In this document: piece by piece, positions 5,835 through 13,680 of the stretch
Numbering within the stretch: the stretch's first letter is position 1
Layout: every line of letters starts with the position of its first letter
Assembly (NCBI GenBank): GCA_902802215.1
Contig: CADCLH010000027.1
Coordinates: 1 to 17,237, forward strand
Source: Oscillospiraceae bacterium
GTDB taxonomy: Bacteria > Bacillota > Clostridia > Oscillospirales > Oscillospiraceae
Direction: 5' to 3'
DNA: 17,237 nucleotides
Made by a program: the position numbers and the translations under genes
Notes under the pieces: model-generated
Database searches by the model: none
What the model saw: the letters and a program-made list of their open reading frames with translations, nothing else
Told to the model about the DNA's origin: nothing

Positions 5835-7985
5835 ATGGACGACAAACTGGCCGGCCAAAACGCGCAGCGAAGCACGCGCCGCCGTTACGCGGCGGTCCTG
5901 TGCGCCGCGGGCCTTCTTGTCAACATCGCCGGCGTTCAGCTTGCGCGCGCCACGGGCGTGCCGCTGTACATCGACAACATCGGCAGCGCGCTGGCCGCGG
6001 CTCTGGGCGGTACGATCCCCGGCATCGTCGTCGGATTTCTTACCAACCTGGTCAACGGGATCGGCGACTATACCACCGCGTATTACGGCTCGCTGACCGT
6101 GCTGATCGCCATCTGCTCGGCGTGGTTTGAGCGAAAGGGCTTCTATACCTTCAAAAAGCCGTGGCGGCTGCTGGCCGTCATCGCCGTTTTTGCTCTGATC
6201 GGCGGCGGTCTCGGCTCGGTGCTGACCTGGACGCTGTACGGCTTCAGCTTCGGAGACGGCATTTCCGCGCCGCTGGCGCACCGTCTGTATGAGGGGGGCC
6301 GTCTGTCGCAGTTCTGGTCCCAGTTTCTCGCCGACATGCTGATCGACCTTGCCGACAAGAGCATCACCGTGCTGATCGTGGCGGCGGTTTTGAACCTGCT
6401 GCCCGCGAAGCTGCGGAAAAACCTCTACTTTGCCGGCTGGCGGCAGACGCCGCTCTCGGACGAGACTCTGGCGGAGGCGGGGAAAAACCGGTCCCAGCGC
6501 GTGTCGCTCCGGGCGAAGATCGTTTTTTTCGTGGCCGCGGCCATGATCGTGATCGCGGGCGCGATCACCGCTCTCAGCTTTTTCCACTACCGCAGCGCCG
6601 CGCTTGAGGAGCAGGTCGAACAGGCGCAGGGCGTGGTGAAGGTCGCCGCGGCGGCGATCGACCCTGAGCGTGTGGACGAATTCATCGAGCAGGGGGAGAG
6701 CGCCGAGGGCTACGACGCCGTCGACAGACGCTTTTACGATCTGGCGAACAGCTCGGAGAACATCCAGTATGTGTACGCCTATCAGATCCGGGAGGACGGC
6801 TGCCATGTGGTCTTTGACGCCGACACGCCGGAGACGGAGGGCTCCGCGCCCGGCGAGGTGATCGAGTTTGACGAGGCCTTTCGGGCGTATCTGCCCGCGC
6901 TGCTGGCCGGCGAGCCGATCGAGCCCATCGTCTCGAACGAGAAGTACGGCTGGCTGCTCACCGTATACGAGCCCGTATACGACAGCGCGGGCAAATGCCG
7001 CTGCTACGTCGGCACCGACGTCGACATGAGCGGCATCTCGACCGACGGCTATCGCTTTCTCGCGCGGGTCGTGTCGCTGTTCTTCGGCTTTCTCCTGCTC
7101 ATTCTGGCCACGACCCTGTGGCTGGCGGAATACCATATCGTCCTGCCGATCAACACGATGTCGCTCGCGGCCGGGCGCTTCGCCTACGACAGCGGGACGG
7201 CGCGCGAGGAGACCGTCGAGAGCATCCGCGCCCTGGACATCCGCACCGGCGACGAGATCGAGCATCTGTACCGCTCCGTGACGAAGACGACGGAGGACAT
7301 GGTCGCCGCCATCGAGCACGAGGAACACCAGAAGCAGATCATCAGCAAGCTGCAAAACGGTCTGATCCTGGTGCTGGCCGACATGGTGGAGAGCCGCGAC
7401 ACCTGCACGGGACAGCACGTGCGCAAGACGGCGGCCTATTCCGAGATCATCATGCGCGAGCTCAGGCGCGAGGGCGTGTACGCCGACCAGCTGACGGAGG
7501 AATACATATCGGACGTGATCAACTCGGCGCCGCTGCACGATATCGGAAAGATCAAGGTCTCGGACCTGATCCTGAACAAGCCGGGCAGGCTGACCGACGA
7601 GGAGTTCGCCGTCATGAAGACCCACACGATCGAGGGCGCGCATGTCATCGAGCATGCGATGAAGATGGTGTCCGAGGAGGATTCGCCCTATCTGAAGGAA
7701 GCGGACAACCTGGCCATGTACCACCACGAGAAGTGGAACGGAAGCGGCTACCCGGTCGGACTGAAGGGGGAGGCGATCCCGCTTTCCGCCCGTATCATGG
7801 CCGTGGCGGACGTCTTCGACGCGCTGGTCTCCAAGCGCAGCTACAAGGACGGTCTGTCCTACGAGAAGGCGATGGAGATCATTGAGGCCGGCTCGGGCTC
7901 CCATTTCGACCCGGCCATCGTGCACGCGTTCGCCGAGGCCGGCGACAAGGTGCGCGAGGTCATGAACGCCAACATGGATATCTGA
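5835..7985 (+). CDS. Membrane HD-GYP phosphodiesterase with multi-pass N-terminus and extracytoplasmic sensor
   Basis: Predicted to hydrolyse cyclic di-GMP in response to a signal outside or within the membrane. The 716-residue protein starts at ATG 5835 with GGGAGGTG upstream. Order of parts: a multi-pass hydrophobic region (about 18-190) whose GSALAAALGGTIPGIVVGFL stretch recalls ECF-transporter S components; a further membrane helix (about 228-250); a Cache-like extracytoplasmic domain (about 252-405); a membrane helix (about 408-430); a HAMP-like linker with coiled coil (about 435-505); and an HD-GYP domain (about 510-705). The catalytic set is intact: H528, the HD pair His568-Asp569 in LHDIGK, HHEKWNGSGYP (630-640, GYP motif), and ADVFDAL. 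The combination of an S-component-like region with HD-GYP is unusual. fchA follows after 27 bases, so the genes are probably cotranscribed. Confidence 0.92.
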   Translation: MDDKLAGQNAQRSTRRRYAAVLCAAGLLVNIAGVQLARATGVPLYIDNIGSALAAALGGTIPGIVVGFLTNLVNGIGDYTTAYYGSLTVLIAICSAWFERKGFYTFKKPWRLLAVIAVFALIGGGLGSVLTWTLYGFSFGDGISAPLAHRLYEGGRLSQFWSQFLADMLIDLADKSITVLIVAAVLNLLPAKLRKNLYFAGWRQTPLSDETLAEAGKNRSQRVSLRAKIVFFVAAAMIVIAGAITALSFFHYRSAALEEQVEQAQGVVKVAAAAIDPERVDEFIEQGESAEGYDAVDRRFYDLANSSENIQYVYAYQIREDGCHVVFDADTPETEGSAPGEVIEFDEAFRAYLPALLAGEPIEPIVSNEKYGWLLTVYEPVYDSAGKCRCYVGTDVDMSGISTDGYRFLARVVSLFFGFLLLILATTLWLAEYHIVLPINTMSLAAGRFAYDSGTAREETVESIRALDIRTGDEIEHLYRSVTKTTEDMVAAIEHEEHQKQIISKLQNGLILVLADMVESRDTCTGQHVRKTAAYSEIIMRELRREGVYADQLTEEYISDVINSAPLHDIGKIKVSDLILNKPGRLTDEEFAVMKTHTIEGAHVIEHAMKMVSEEDSPYLKEADNLAMYHHEKWNGSGYPVGLKGEAIPLSARIMAVADVFDALVSKRSYKDGLSYEKAMEIIEAGSGSHFDPAIVHAFAEAGDKVREVMNANMDI

Positions 7986-8012
7986 GTTCAGGATGAAAAC
8001 GAGGTACACAGG

Positions 8013-8639
8013 ATGGAAAAACTGCTGAGCGGGAAAACTTGCGAACGCTTCACGGCCGAGCTGGCCTCCCCGGCGCCCGTGCCCGGCGGCGGAGGCGTGA
8101 CCGCCCTGCTCGGAGCGCTGAGCGCGGCGCTGTGCGCCATGGCCGCAAATATCACCCGTGCCCGGGCAGAGGACCCGGCCGCCGGCGAGGCGCTCGCCGA
8201 CGCGGCGGAGCGGGCGGAAGTCCTGCGCCGTCGGTTGATTTCCCTGATCGACGCGGACGCGGAGGCGTTCCTGCCTCTGTCGCGCGCCTACGGCCTGCCG
8301 AAGGACGCGCCGGGACGTGCGGAGACGCTCCGGCGGCTCTCCCTTCAGGCGAGCGAGGTCCCGCTGGAAATGCTGCGCCTGTGCGGAGACGTCGCGCAGC
8401 TGCTGGAGCAGCTGCTGACCGGCGCGAGCAGGCTCCTGCTGTCGGACGTGGGCTGCGCCGCGGCCGTCTGCCGGGCCGCCGTCGAGTGCGCCGCGATGAA
8501 CGTCCGGGTCAATACCCGCACGCTCCGGGACGATCAACAAGCGCGGGAATACGAGCGGGAGACGGAGACGCTGTACGGAGAGCTGACGCGCCGCGCGGAC
8601 GCCGTGGCAAATTCGGTAAGGGAGAGTTTGATGAGCTGA
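8013..8639 (+). CDS. fchA: Methenyl-THF cyclohydrolase / cyclodeaminase family protein
   Basis: Soluble enzyme of the formiminotransferase-cyclodeaminase C-terminal (FTCD_C) family. FchA members open 5,10-methenyl-tetrahydrofolate to 10-formyl-tetrahydrofolate; others release ammonia from formimino-THF. The 208-residue length equals that of stand-alone FchA. The family motif PVPGGGGVTALLGALSAAL is near the N-terminus (about 23-41), followed by a helical body with DADAEAFLPL and the late conserved stretch AAMNVRVNT. The start ATG 8013 has GAGG eight bases upstream. The stop overlaps the folD start by one base (TGATG), so the two products are coupled. The adjacent FolD lacks cyclohydrolase residues, which favours the cyclohydrolase role here; no glutamate formiminotransferase gene is visible nearby. 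Confidence 0.9.
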   Translation: MEKLLSGKTCERFTAELASPAPVPGGGGVTALLGALSAALCAMAANITRARAEDPAAGEALADAAERAEVLRRRLISLIDADAEAFLPLSRAYGLPKDAPGRAETLRRLSLQASEVPLEMLRLCGDVAQLLEQLLTGASRLLLSDVGCAAAVCRAAVECAAMNVRVNTRTLRDDQQAREYERETETLYGELTRRADAVANSVRESLMS

Positions 8640-9511
8640 TGGCAAAGGTGCTGGAAGGGAAGGCCGTGGCCGCGGCCATGGCCGGACAGCTGCGCCTGCG
8701 CGCGGAAGCGCTGGCCCGGCGGGGAGTCGAACCGCGCCTTGCGATCCTGCGGGTGGGCGACAACGGGAGCGATCTGGCCTACGAGCGGGCGGCGGCAAAG
8801 CGCTGCGCGGCGCTGGGCATCGGGGTCGAGACCGTGACGCTGCCGGGGGATGCGGATACCCAAGCCGTGCTGGCGGCCATCGACCGCGTCAACGCCGACG
8901 AACGCATCCACGGCTGCCTGCCGCTGCGTCCGCTGCCGGGGGCGATCGACGACGGCAGCGTGCGTCAGAGGCTTTCGGCACGAAAGGACGTGGACGGGAT
9001 CGGCCCCGCCTCGCTCGCCAGACTGTTCACGGGCAGCGGCGAGGGCTTCAGCCCCTGTACGGCCCAGGCCTGTCTGGAGCTTCTGGACTATTACGGCGTG
9101 GGCCTGAGGGGCAGACATGCCGTGATCATCGGCCGCAGCCTTGTGGTGAGCAGACCGCTTGCCCTGCTGCTGGTGGAGCGGGACGCCACGGTGACCATCT
9201 GCCATACCAAAACGGTGGATCTGCCCGCCCTGTGCCGCACGGCGGATATCCTGGTGAGCGCCGCGGGGAAGGCGGGGCTTGTGGACGCGTCTTATCTGCG
9301 GCCGGGTCAGGTCGTTGTGGACGTGGGCGTGAACGTCAGCCCGGAGGGGAAGCTCTGCGGCGACGTGCGCTTCGAGCAGGCGGAGACCATCGTGGACGCG
9401 ATCAGCCCGGTGCCCGGCGGCGTGGGGAGCGTGACCACGCTGGTGCTGTGCAAGCATGTGATCCAGGCGGCCGAGGCCGTCTGCGGCCTGCCGGACGGCA
9501 CGGAACGATAA
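8639..9511 (+). CDS. folD: Methylene-THF dehydrogenase (FolD family) lacking cyclohydrolase residues
   Basis: FolD enzymes oxidise 5,10-methylene-THF to methenyl-THF with NAD(P)+ and, in bifunctional forms, hydrolyse it to 10-formyl-THF. This 290-residue protein shows the whole family framework: KDVDG (116-120), SPCTAQ, the dinucleotide-binding segment HAVIIGRSLVVSRPLALLL, ATVTICHTKT, DVGVNV and the closing PVPGGVGSVTT. Two catalytic positions differ. The Lys four residues after the conserved Tyr (YVxxK in E. coli) is Ala52 in YERAAAKRC, and the Gln of the usual VQLPLP is Leu96 in CLPLRPLP. Both residues are known to be needed for cyclohydrolase activity, so this is probably a monofunctional dehydrogenase working with FchA. 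The start ATG 8639 overlaps the fchA stop codon. Confidence 0.93.
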   Translation: MAKVLEGKAVAAAMAGQLRLRAEALARRGVEPRLAILRVGDNGSDLAYERAAAKRCAALGIGVETVTLPGDADTQAVLAAIDRVNADERIHGCLPLRPLPGAIDDGSVRQRLSARKDVDGIGPASLARLFTGSGEGFSPCTAQACLELLDYYGVGLRGRHAVIIGRSLVVSRPLALLLVERDATVTICHTKTVDLPALCRTADILVSAAGKAGLVDASYLRPGQVVVDVGVNVSPEGKLCGDVRFEQAETIVDAISPVPGGVGSVTTLVLCKHVIQAAEAVCGLPDGTER

Positions 9512-9520
9512 CGATCAGAC

Positions 9521-9558
9521 AAAAACGATCCCGGCAGTTTCCTGCCGGGATCGTTTTT
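9521..9558. terminator. Bidirectional intrinsic terminator between folD and the hybrid kinase
   Basis: AAAAACGATCCCGGCAG (9521-9537) pairs perfectly over 17 bp with CTGCCGGGATCGTTTTT (9542-9558) around a four-base loop. The stem ends in A-run/T-run on both strands, and two convergent genes end on either side (folD at 9511, kinase at 9588), so it can stop both transcripts. Confidence 0.93.
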
Positions 9559-9587
9559 GCGCGCGCCGAAAAAGGGAGGCCGCGGGG

Positions 9588-12023
9588 TCATTTCACATAG
9601 GTATCGAGCATCCGGGCCAGCACCTCGATGTCGATGGGCTTTGTGATGTGCTCGTTCATCCCGGCCTTTTTGCTGTTGAGGACATCTTCGGCAAAGGCGT
9701 TGGCCGACATGGCGACGATGGGGATGTTTTTCGCGTAGGGCCGGTCCATGGCGCGGATGGCCCGCGTGGCCTCGTAGCCGTTCATGTTGGGCATCTGGAT
9801 GTCGGTGAAGATCATGGAATAGTAGCCGTCCGGAGAGGCGGCCAGCATGGCCACCTCCTGTTCGCCGTCCTTTGCCCAGTCCACCTCCAGACCGGTCATG
9901 GACAGAAAGTCCATGGCGATCTCCGCGTTGAGCTCCTGATCCTCGGCCAGCAGGACCCGCCGGCCGCTCAGATCCATATCCTCCAGATCCCGCAGCGGGG
10001 CGTCGCTGTCGGCGTCTTCGCCTCTGGCGTTGACGAGGGAGTCAAACAGCGCGGCCAGCTTGGTACGGAAAAGGGGCTTGCTGACAAAGGCGCTGGCACC
10101 CGCCTCCCGGGCCTCCTTTTCGATCTCCGTCCAGTCGTACGCGGAGAAGATGATGATGGGAACGCCCTCTCCCACAAGCCTGCGGATCTGCCGGGTGGTC
10201 TCCACGCCGTCCTGATCCGGCAGCTTCCAGTCGAGGATGATGGCGAAGAAGTCCCGTTTCTGGTCATGCCGGGTCTTCACACGGTCCACGGCGGCTTTCC
10301 CGGAGAGGACCCATTCGCTGTTCATGCCCATGTCGGTGAGGATCTCACAGGTGGACTCACAGCAGACGGGATCGTCGTCCGCCACCAGAACGCGGAGGTC
10401 GAGGAAGCTGTCGTAGTTGATTTTCTTTTCATTTTGCAGCTTCAGGTACACGCTGACCGTGAACTTCGAGCCCTCCCCGTAGGTGCTCTCCACGGTAACG
10501 TCTCCGCCCATCATGCGCGCGATGTTGCGCGTGATGGTCATGCCGAGGCCCGTGCCCTGAATGCCGGCGGTCTGCTTGTCGTTGGCGCGGGTGAACGGCT
10601 CGAAAAGGTGCTTCTGGAATTCCTCGGTCATGCCGTAGCCGTTGTCCTCGAAGATGAACTCATAGTGGCCGAAGCCGTGGGTCTTGGTGGGGGTCTCCCG
10701 AATGCTCAGCGAGATCTTCCCGCCGTTGGGGGTGTATTTGATGGCGTTGCTCATGATGTTGACGAACACCTGCTCGAGCCGCCGGCTGTCGCCGATGACC
10801 TGCTCGTGCTCGACGTTGATGATATTGACCCGGAAGGAGTGCTCGTGCGCCTGCATCTGAGGACGGGTCATGGTCATCATCTTGTCGATGAGCTCCGCCA
10901 GATTGAACTCCTCTTCCTCCAGCTCGATCTTTCCGGACTCGATCTTGTTCATGTCCAGCACCTCGTTGATCAGGCCGAGCAGGTGGCTGGAGGACTCCGA
11001 GATCTTCCGCAGGCAGTCCGCCACGCGGTCCCGGTCGCCGAGATGGTTGGCGGCGATGGCGGTCATGCCGATGATCCCGTTCATGGGCGTGCGGATGTCG
11101 TGGCTCATGCTGGAGAGGAAGTCGCTCTTGGCCTTGCTGGAGGCGTTGGCGGCGTCGACGGCTTCCCGGAGCGCCTGCTGGATCTGCTGCTCCTTCCGCA
11201 CCTCATCGTCGACGTCCTTGAAGCCGAGCACGATGCCGGCCTTTTCGCTGCCGAGATCCAGCCGGGCAAACTCCACGCGGTAATAGCGTATCCCGGATTC
11301 AAAGACCCGGCGGAAGGGGACGGAATAGATCAGCTGGTCCTTCGTGTTCCTGACGATGTTTTCCGGCGTGACCGCGTCCAGAAACGCCTGACGGTCCTCC
11401 TCCAGAATGAGGTTGGAGTAGAAGGCGAAGGCGTCGGAAAAGCGCGTGATCTTCGCGGCGACCTGAGCGGGCATGAGATGGACCAGCTCCTCGTCGATGC
11501 GGTACAGCTCGAACTGCTGGGTTTCGACGTCCTTGATGAGCCACACCGAGTCGTAGACCCGGGTCAGGGCCTCGATGACGGCGGAGCGCAGGACCTTGTC
11601 GGATTCCGCCTGCCTGCGGCTGTCGGTGATATCCGAGATGAACACATAATAGAGACCCTTGTAAACGTCGGACGCCACATAATGGCCATAGTCGTCGATC
11701 CAGCGCGTCTCGCCGTCCCTGCGGAGGATGCGGTATTCCACGTGGTCCTGATCGTCCAGATTCTCAACGGTCTGCCGCTGGATCGAGGCGGAGACGGTTT
11801 CGTAGTCCTCCGGGTGTACCATCCCGCGGAAGGTAAAGCCGGTCAAAGCCTTGAAGTCCTCCAGACTGTCACAGCCGAAGATCTCACAGACGGCCTTGTT
11901 GGCATACAGCAATTCTTCGCTCTCGTCGGCCTTGTAGATGAAGAAGCCGCCGGGCATGTGCTCGCCCAGCTGTTCGATGATCGCAAGGCTCTGCTCATTC
12001 AGGACAAAGTTTCTGCTGAACAT
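9588..12023 (-). CDS. Soluble PAS hybrid histidine kinase with two receiver domains
   Basis: Sensor kinase starting a phosphorelay; no membrane segment is visible in its 811 residues, so it should sense a cytoplasmic signal. Order: PAS (about 15-135, ending in VFISDITDSRRQ), a second PAS-like domain (about 145-275), a coiled linker, HisKA with the phospho-accepting His308 (SMSHDIRTPMNG), HATPase with N-box NIMSNAIKYTPNG (422-434) and G-boxes EDNGYGM and GTGLGMTI, receiver 1 with likely phospho-Asp598 (ILDWKLPDQDG), and receiver 2 with likely Asp741 (FTDIQMPNMNGY). Receiver 1 has CC after its acidic cluster (VADDDPVCC), and both retain the late Lys (SKP, TKP). No HPt domain or partner response regulator is seen in the window. 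Start ATG 12023 follows AGGGAGG. It stands alone between terminators. Confidence 0.95.
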   Translation of the reverse strand: MFSRNFVLNEQSLAIIEQLGEHMPGGFFIYKADESEELLYANKAVCEIFGCDSLEDFKALTGFTFRGMVHPEDYETVSASIQRQTVENLDDQDHVEYRILRRDGETRWIDDYGHYVASDVYKGLYYVFISDITDSRRQAESDKVLRSAVIEALTRVYDSVWLIKDVETQQFELYRIDEELVHLMPAQVAAKITRFSDAFAFYSNLILEEDRQAFLDAVTPENIVRNTKDQLIYSVPFRRVFESGIRYYRVEFARLDLGSEKAGIVLGFKDVDDEVRKEQQIQQALREAVDAANASSKAKSDFLSSMSHDIRTPMNGIIGMTAIAANHLGDRDRVADCLRKISESSSHLLGLINEVLDMNKIESGKIELEEEEFNLAELIDKMMTMTRPQMQAHEHSFRVNIINVEHEQVIGDSRRLEQVFVNIMSNAIKYTPNGGKISLSIRETPTKTHGFGHYEFIFEDNGYGMTEEFQKHLFEPFTRANDKQTAGIQGTGLGMTITRNIARMMGGDVTVESTYGEGSKFTVSVYLKLQNEKKINYDSFLDLRVLVADDDPVCCESTCEILTDMGMNSEWVLSGKAAVDRVKTRHDQKRDFFAIILDWKLPDQDGVETTRQIRRLVGEGVPIIIFSAYDWTEIEKEAREAGASAFVSKPLFRTKLAALFDSLVNARGEDADSDAPLRDLEDMDLSGRRVLLAEDQELNAEIAMDFLSMTGLEVDWAKDGEQEVAMLAASPDGYYSMIFTDIQMPNMNGYEATRAIRAMDRPYAKNIPIVAMSANAFAEDVLNSKKAGMNEHITKPIDIEVLARMLDTYVK

Positions 12024-12075
12024 GGATTAAGCCTCCCTTGTTCCGGTGAGAGTCCGCCGCAGCCAACGCGGAAAA

Positions 12076-12105
12076 GTTTATCATTATACTGATTCCATAT
12101 TACTA
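12076..12105 (-). promoter_or_regulatory. Promoter of the hybrid kinase gene (-10 only)
   Basis: A perfect TATAAT occurs on the minus strand at 12088-12083, about 60 bases before the kinase start codon, in an AT-rich pocket. The expected -35 region does not match TTGACA well, so an activator may be needed. Confidence rests mainly on the -10. Confidence 0.5.
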
Positions 12106-12134
12106 CGGGATCCCGCGTCTGGCAAGAAAAACCG

Positions 12135-12176
12135 GCAAAGAAAAAGAACAGCCCGGCCGTAAAAACGGCCGGGCTG
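12135..12176 (-). terminator. Intrinsic terminator of the truncated LysR-type gene
   Basis: CAGCCCGGCCGT (12149-12160) pairs perfectly with ACGGCCGGGCTG (12165-12176) around AAAA. On the minus strand it is followed by the T-rich tract TTCTTTTTCTTTG. It starts about 11 bases past the minus-strand stop codon at 12187-12189, which supports that reading frame as the true end of a gene. Confidence 0.9.
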
Positions 12177-12186
12177 AAGCAGCTTT

Positions 12187-12286
12187 TCAGCGGTTCTGGG
12201 GATTTGCGTGCATCTGCCGCGCGATCTCGATGAAGTCGCGCGCGTAGGTGGACAGATAGGCGCCCTTGCGCGTGGCGGCCTCGGCA
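12187..12286 (-). pseudogene. C-terminal remnant of a LysR-type transcriptional regulator
   Basis: Only the last ~33 codons remain. They read FIAEAATRKGAYLSTYARD and then FIEIARQMHANPQNR before a TGA stop. The pattern of basic residues, then AYLSTYARDFIEIA, resembles the end of the effector-binding domain of CysB-like LysR regulators. A terminator follows at the proper distance. Upstream on this strand the frame passes at about 12287 into DNA that clearly encodes a hydratase on the opposite strand, so the DNA-binding domain and most of the effector domain are gone. The family assignment rests on a short segment and is tentative; the truncation itself is clear from the abrupt change. Confidence 0.6.
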
Positions 12287-13129
12287 ATGAACGGCGGACG
12301 CATCACCGCCGCCGACGAGCTCGGCTACGAATTCGACTGCCCCGCCTTCTCCTTCGACCCCACCGCCTACGAGCACCGGGTCTATCAGGGCTTCGGCAAG
12401 GCCGACGAGAACGAGCCTCTGGTCTGCGGCCCCAACATCAAGGACTGGCCGGAGCTGCCGCCGCTCAACGAGAACATGCTGCTCCGGGTCTGCGCCTACA
12501 TCACCGACCCCGTCACCACCACCGACGAGCTCATCCCCTCCGGCGAGACCGGCTCCTTCCGCTCCAACCCGATGGGCCTCGCGGAGTTCACGCTCAGCCG
12601 CCGCGTGCCCGGCTACGTCGCCAGGGCCAAGGCCGTCATGGCCGACGAGAAGGCCCGCAAGGCGGGCGAGTGCCCCGCCGGCGTGCAGGCCGTGCTCGAT
12701 CAGATCCGCACGATCCCCGGCTTCGAGGGCCTGAAGGACGAGAGCGTCGACCTCTCGAGCACCATCTACGCGGTCAAGCCCGGCGACGGCTCCGCCCGCG
12801 AGCAGGCCGCCTCCTGCCAGCGCGTGCTGCTCGGCGGCGCGAACATCACCGTGGAGTACGCCACCAAGCGCTACCGCTCCAACCTCATCAACTGGGGCAT
12901 GGTGCCCTTTGTGATGGTCGGCGAGCCCGACTTCGCCGACGACGACTACATCTTCGTCCCCGGCATCCGCGCGGCGCTCGACGGCGACATGACGAAGATC
13001 CCCGCCTATGTCCTCGGCGAGACCGTGAAGCCCCTGACCCTCGCCAACGCCCCGCTGACCGACGAGGAGAAGGAGATCATCCGCTGCGGCAGCCTCATCC
13101 ACTACAACCGGAACAAGAAGAACGCCTGA
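12287..13129 (+). pseudogene. C-terminal fragment of an aconitase-family hydratase
   Basis: About 280 residues match the end of aconitase-superfamily hydratases: a linker (NGGRITAADELGYEF), then the swivel domain with TDPVTTTDELIPSGETGSFR and the conserved loop GDGSAREQAASCQRVLLGGA, ending HYNRNKK. The Fe-S-binding domains 1-3, which hold the cluster cysteines and most active-site residues, are absent, so it should not be catalytic alone. ATG 12287 has no convincing ribosome binding site, consistent with a broken gene rather than a separate small subunit. The frame is otherwise undamaged, and codons end mostly in C, as in a once well-expressed gene. It is followed by a prpF-like gene with 14 bases between them, an arrangement known for methylaconitate/aconitate-type pathways. 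Confidence 0.8.
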
Positions 13130-13143
13130 CAGGAGGAACCGAA

Positions 13144-13680
13144 ATGGCCAACATCACGAAGCTCCCCGTAACCATCATCCGCGGCGGCACCAGCAAGGGC
13201 GTGTACATCCTCGAGGATGATCTGCCCGCCGACAAGGCCGCGTGGGAACCCCTGCTGCTGCGCCTGATGGGCAGCCCCGACAAGAAGCAGATCGACCTGC
13301 TCAGCCACATGATGAGCATGCAGAAGACCCACCCCAGCTACGCCATGACCGGCGCCATGTGCACGGCCGCCGCCGCGGTCGTCCCCGGCAGCATCGTCAA
13401 TCAGGTGCTCCCGAAGGATGTGGACACCCAGTTCATCCGCATCGGCCACCCCGCCGGCATCCTCGAGTGCGGCGTGGACTTCACGGAAAACGGGGCCTGC
13501 CCCGAGATCGCCGACACCTTCGGCTTCCGCACGGCGATTATCATGGAAGGCGTCGCCACTATGGCGCTTTCCTCAAGCGCGGCGGGAGCTTTGTCTGAGC
13601 TCTTTCACCCTGCAGGAGCCGGAGGTCCTCGCGCGGGATCCCCGGCTCTTGCGATGCTCCCCGCAGAAACGGTTTTTTGA
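13144..13680 (+). pseudogene. PrpF-family isomerase with internal in-frame deletion and abnormal 3' end
   Basis: PrpF proteins isomerise 2-methylaconitate or related tricarboxylates and are about 370-400 residues long. Here ATG 13144 has a perfect AGGAGG seven bases upstream and the N-terminus is normal (VTIIRGGTSKGVYIL, LLLRLMGSPDKKQID). At residue 51 (about 13294-13297) the sequence jumps to what is normally the C-terminal part: LLSHMMSMQKTH, YAMTGAMCTAAAAVVPGSIVN, IRIGHPAGIL and FGFRTAIIMEG. The middle, including the STSK-lysine and SGNCGN-cysteine regions that carry catalysis in PrpF, is missing while the frame is kept. After IIMEG (about 13550) the protein should end within a few residues, but the frame reads about 40 more unrelated residues to a stop at 13680. 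Almost certainly inactive. Confidence 0.78.

Noticed and set aside
5646..8798. Very long open frame on the minus strand (over 1000 codons) opposite the HD-GYP, fchA and folD start
   Set aside because: It is antisense to genes with clear catalytic motifs, has a low-complexity Arg/Gly/His-rich translation and no recognisable domain. Such frames are common opposite GC-rich genes.
9648..12092. Long open frame on the plus strand opposite the hybrid histidine kinase
   Set aside because: The minus strand encodes intact PAS, HisKA, HATPase and receiver domains; the plus-strand product is Val/His/Asp/Gly-rich with no domain.
12287..13129. A functional stand-alone small (swivel) subunit of a split hydratase
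   Set aside because: No ribosome binding site at the first ATG, no large subunit gene next to it, and an abrupt junction with a truncated LysR gene; truncation is the simpler reading.
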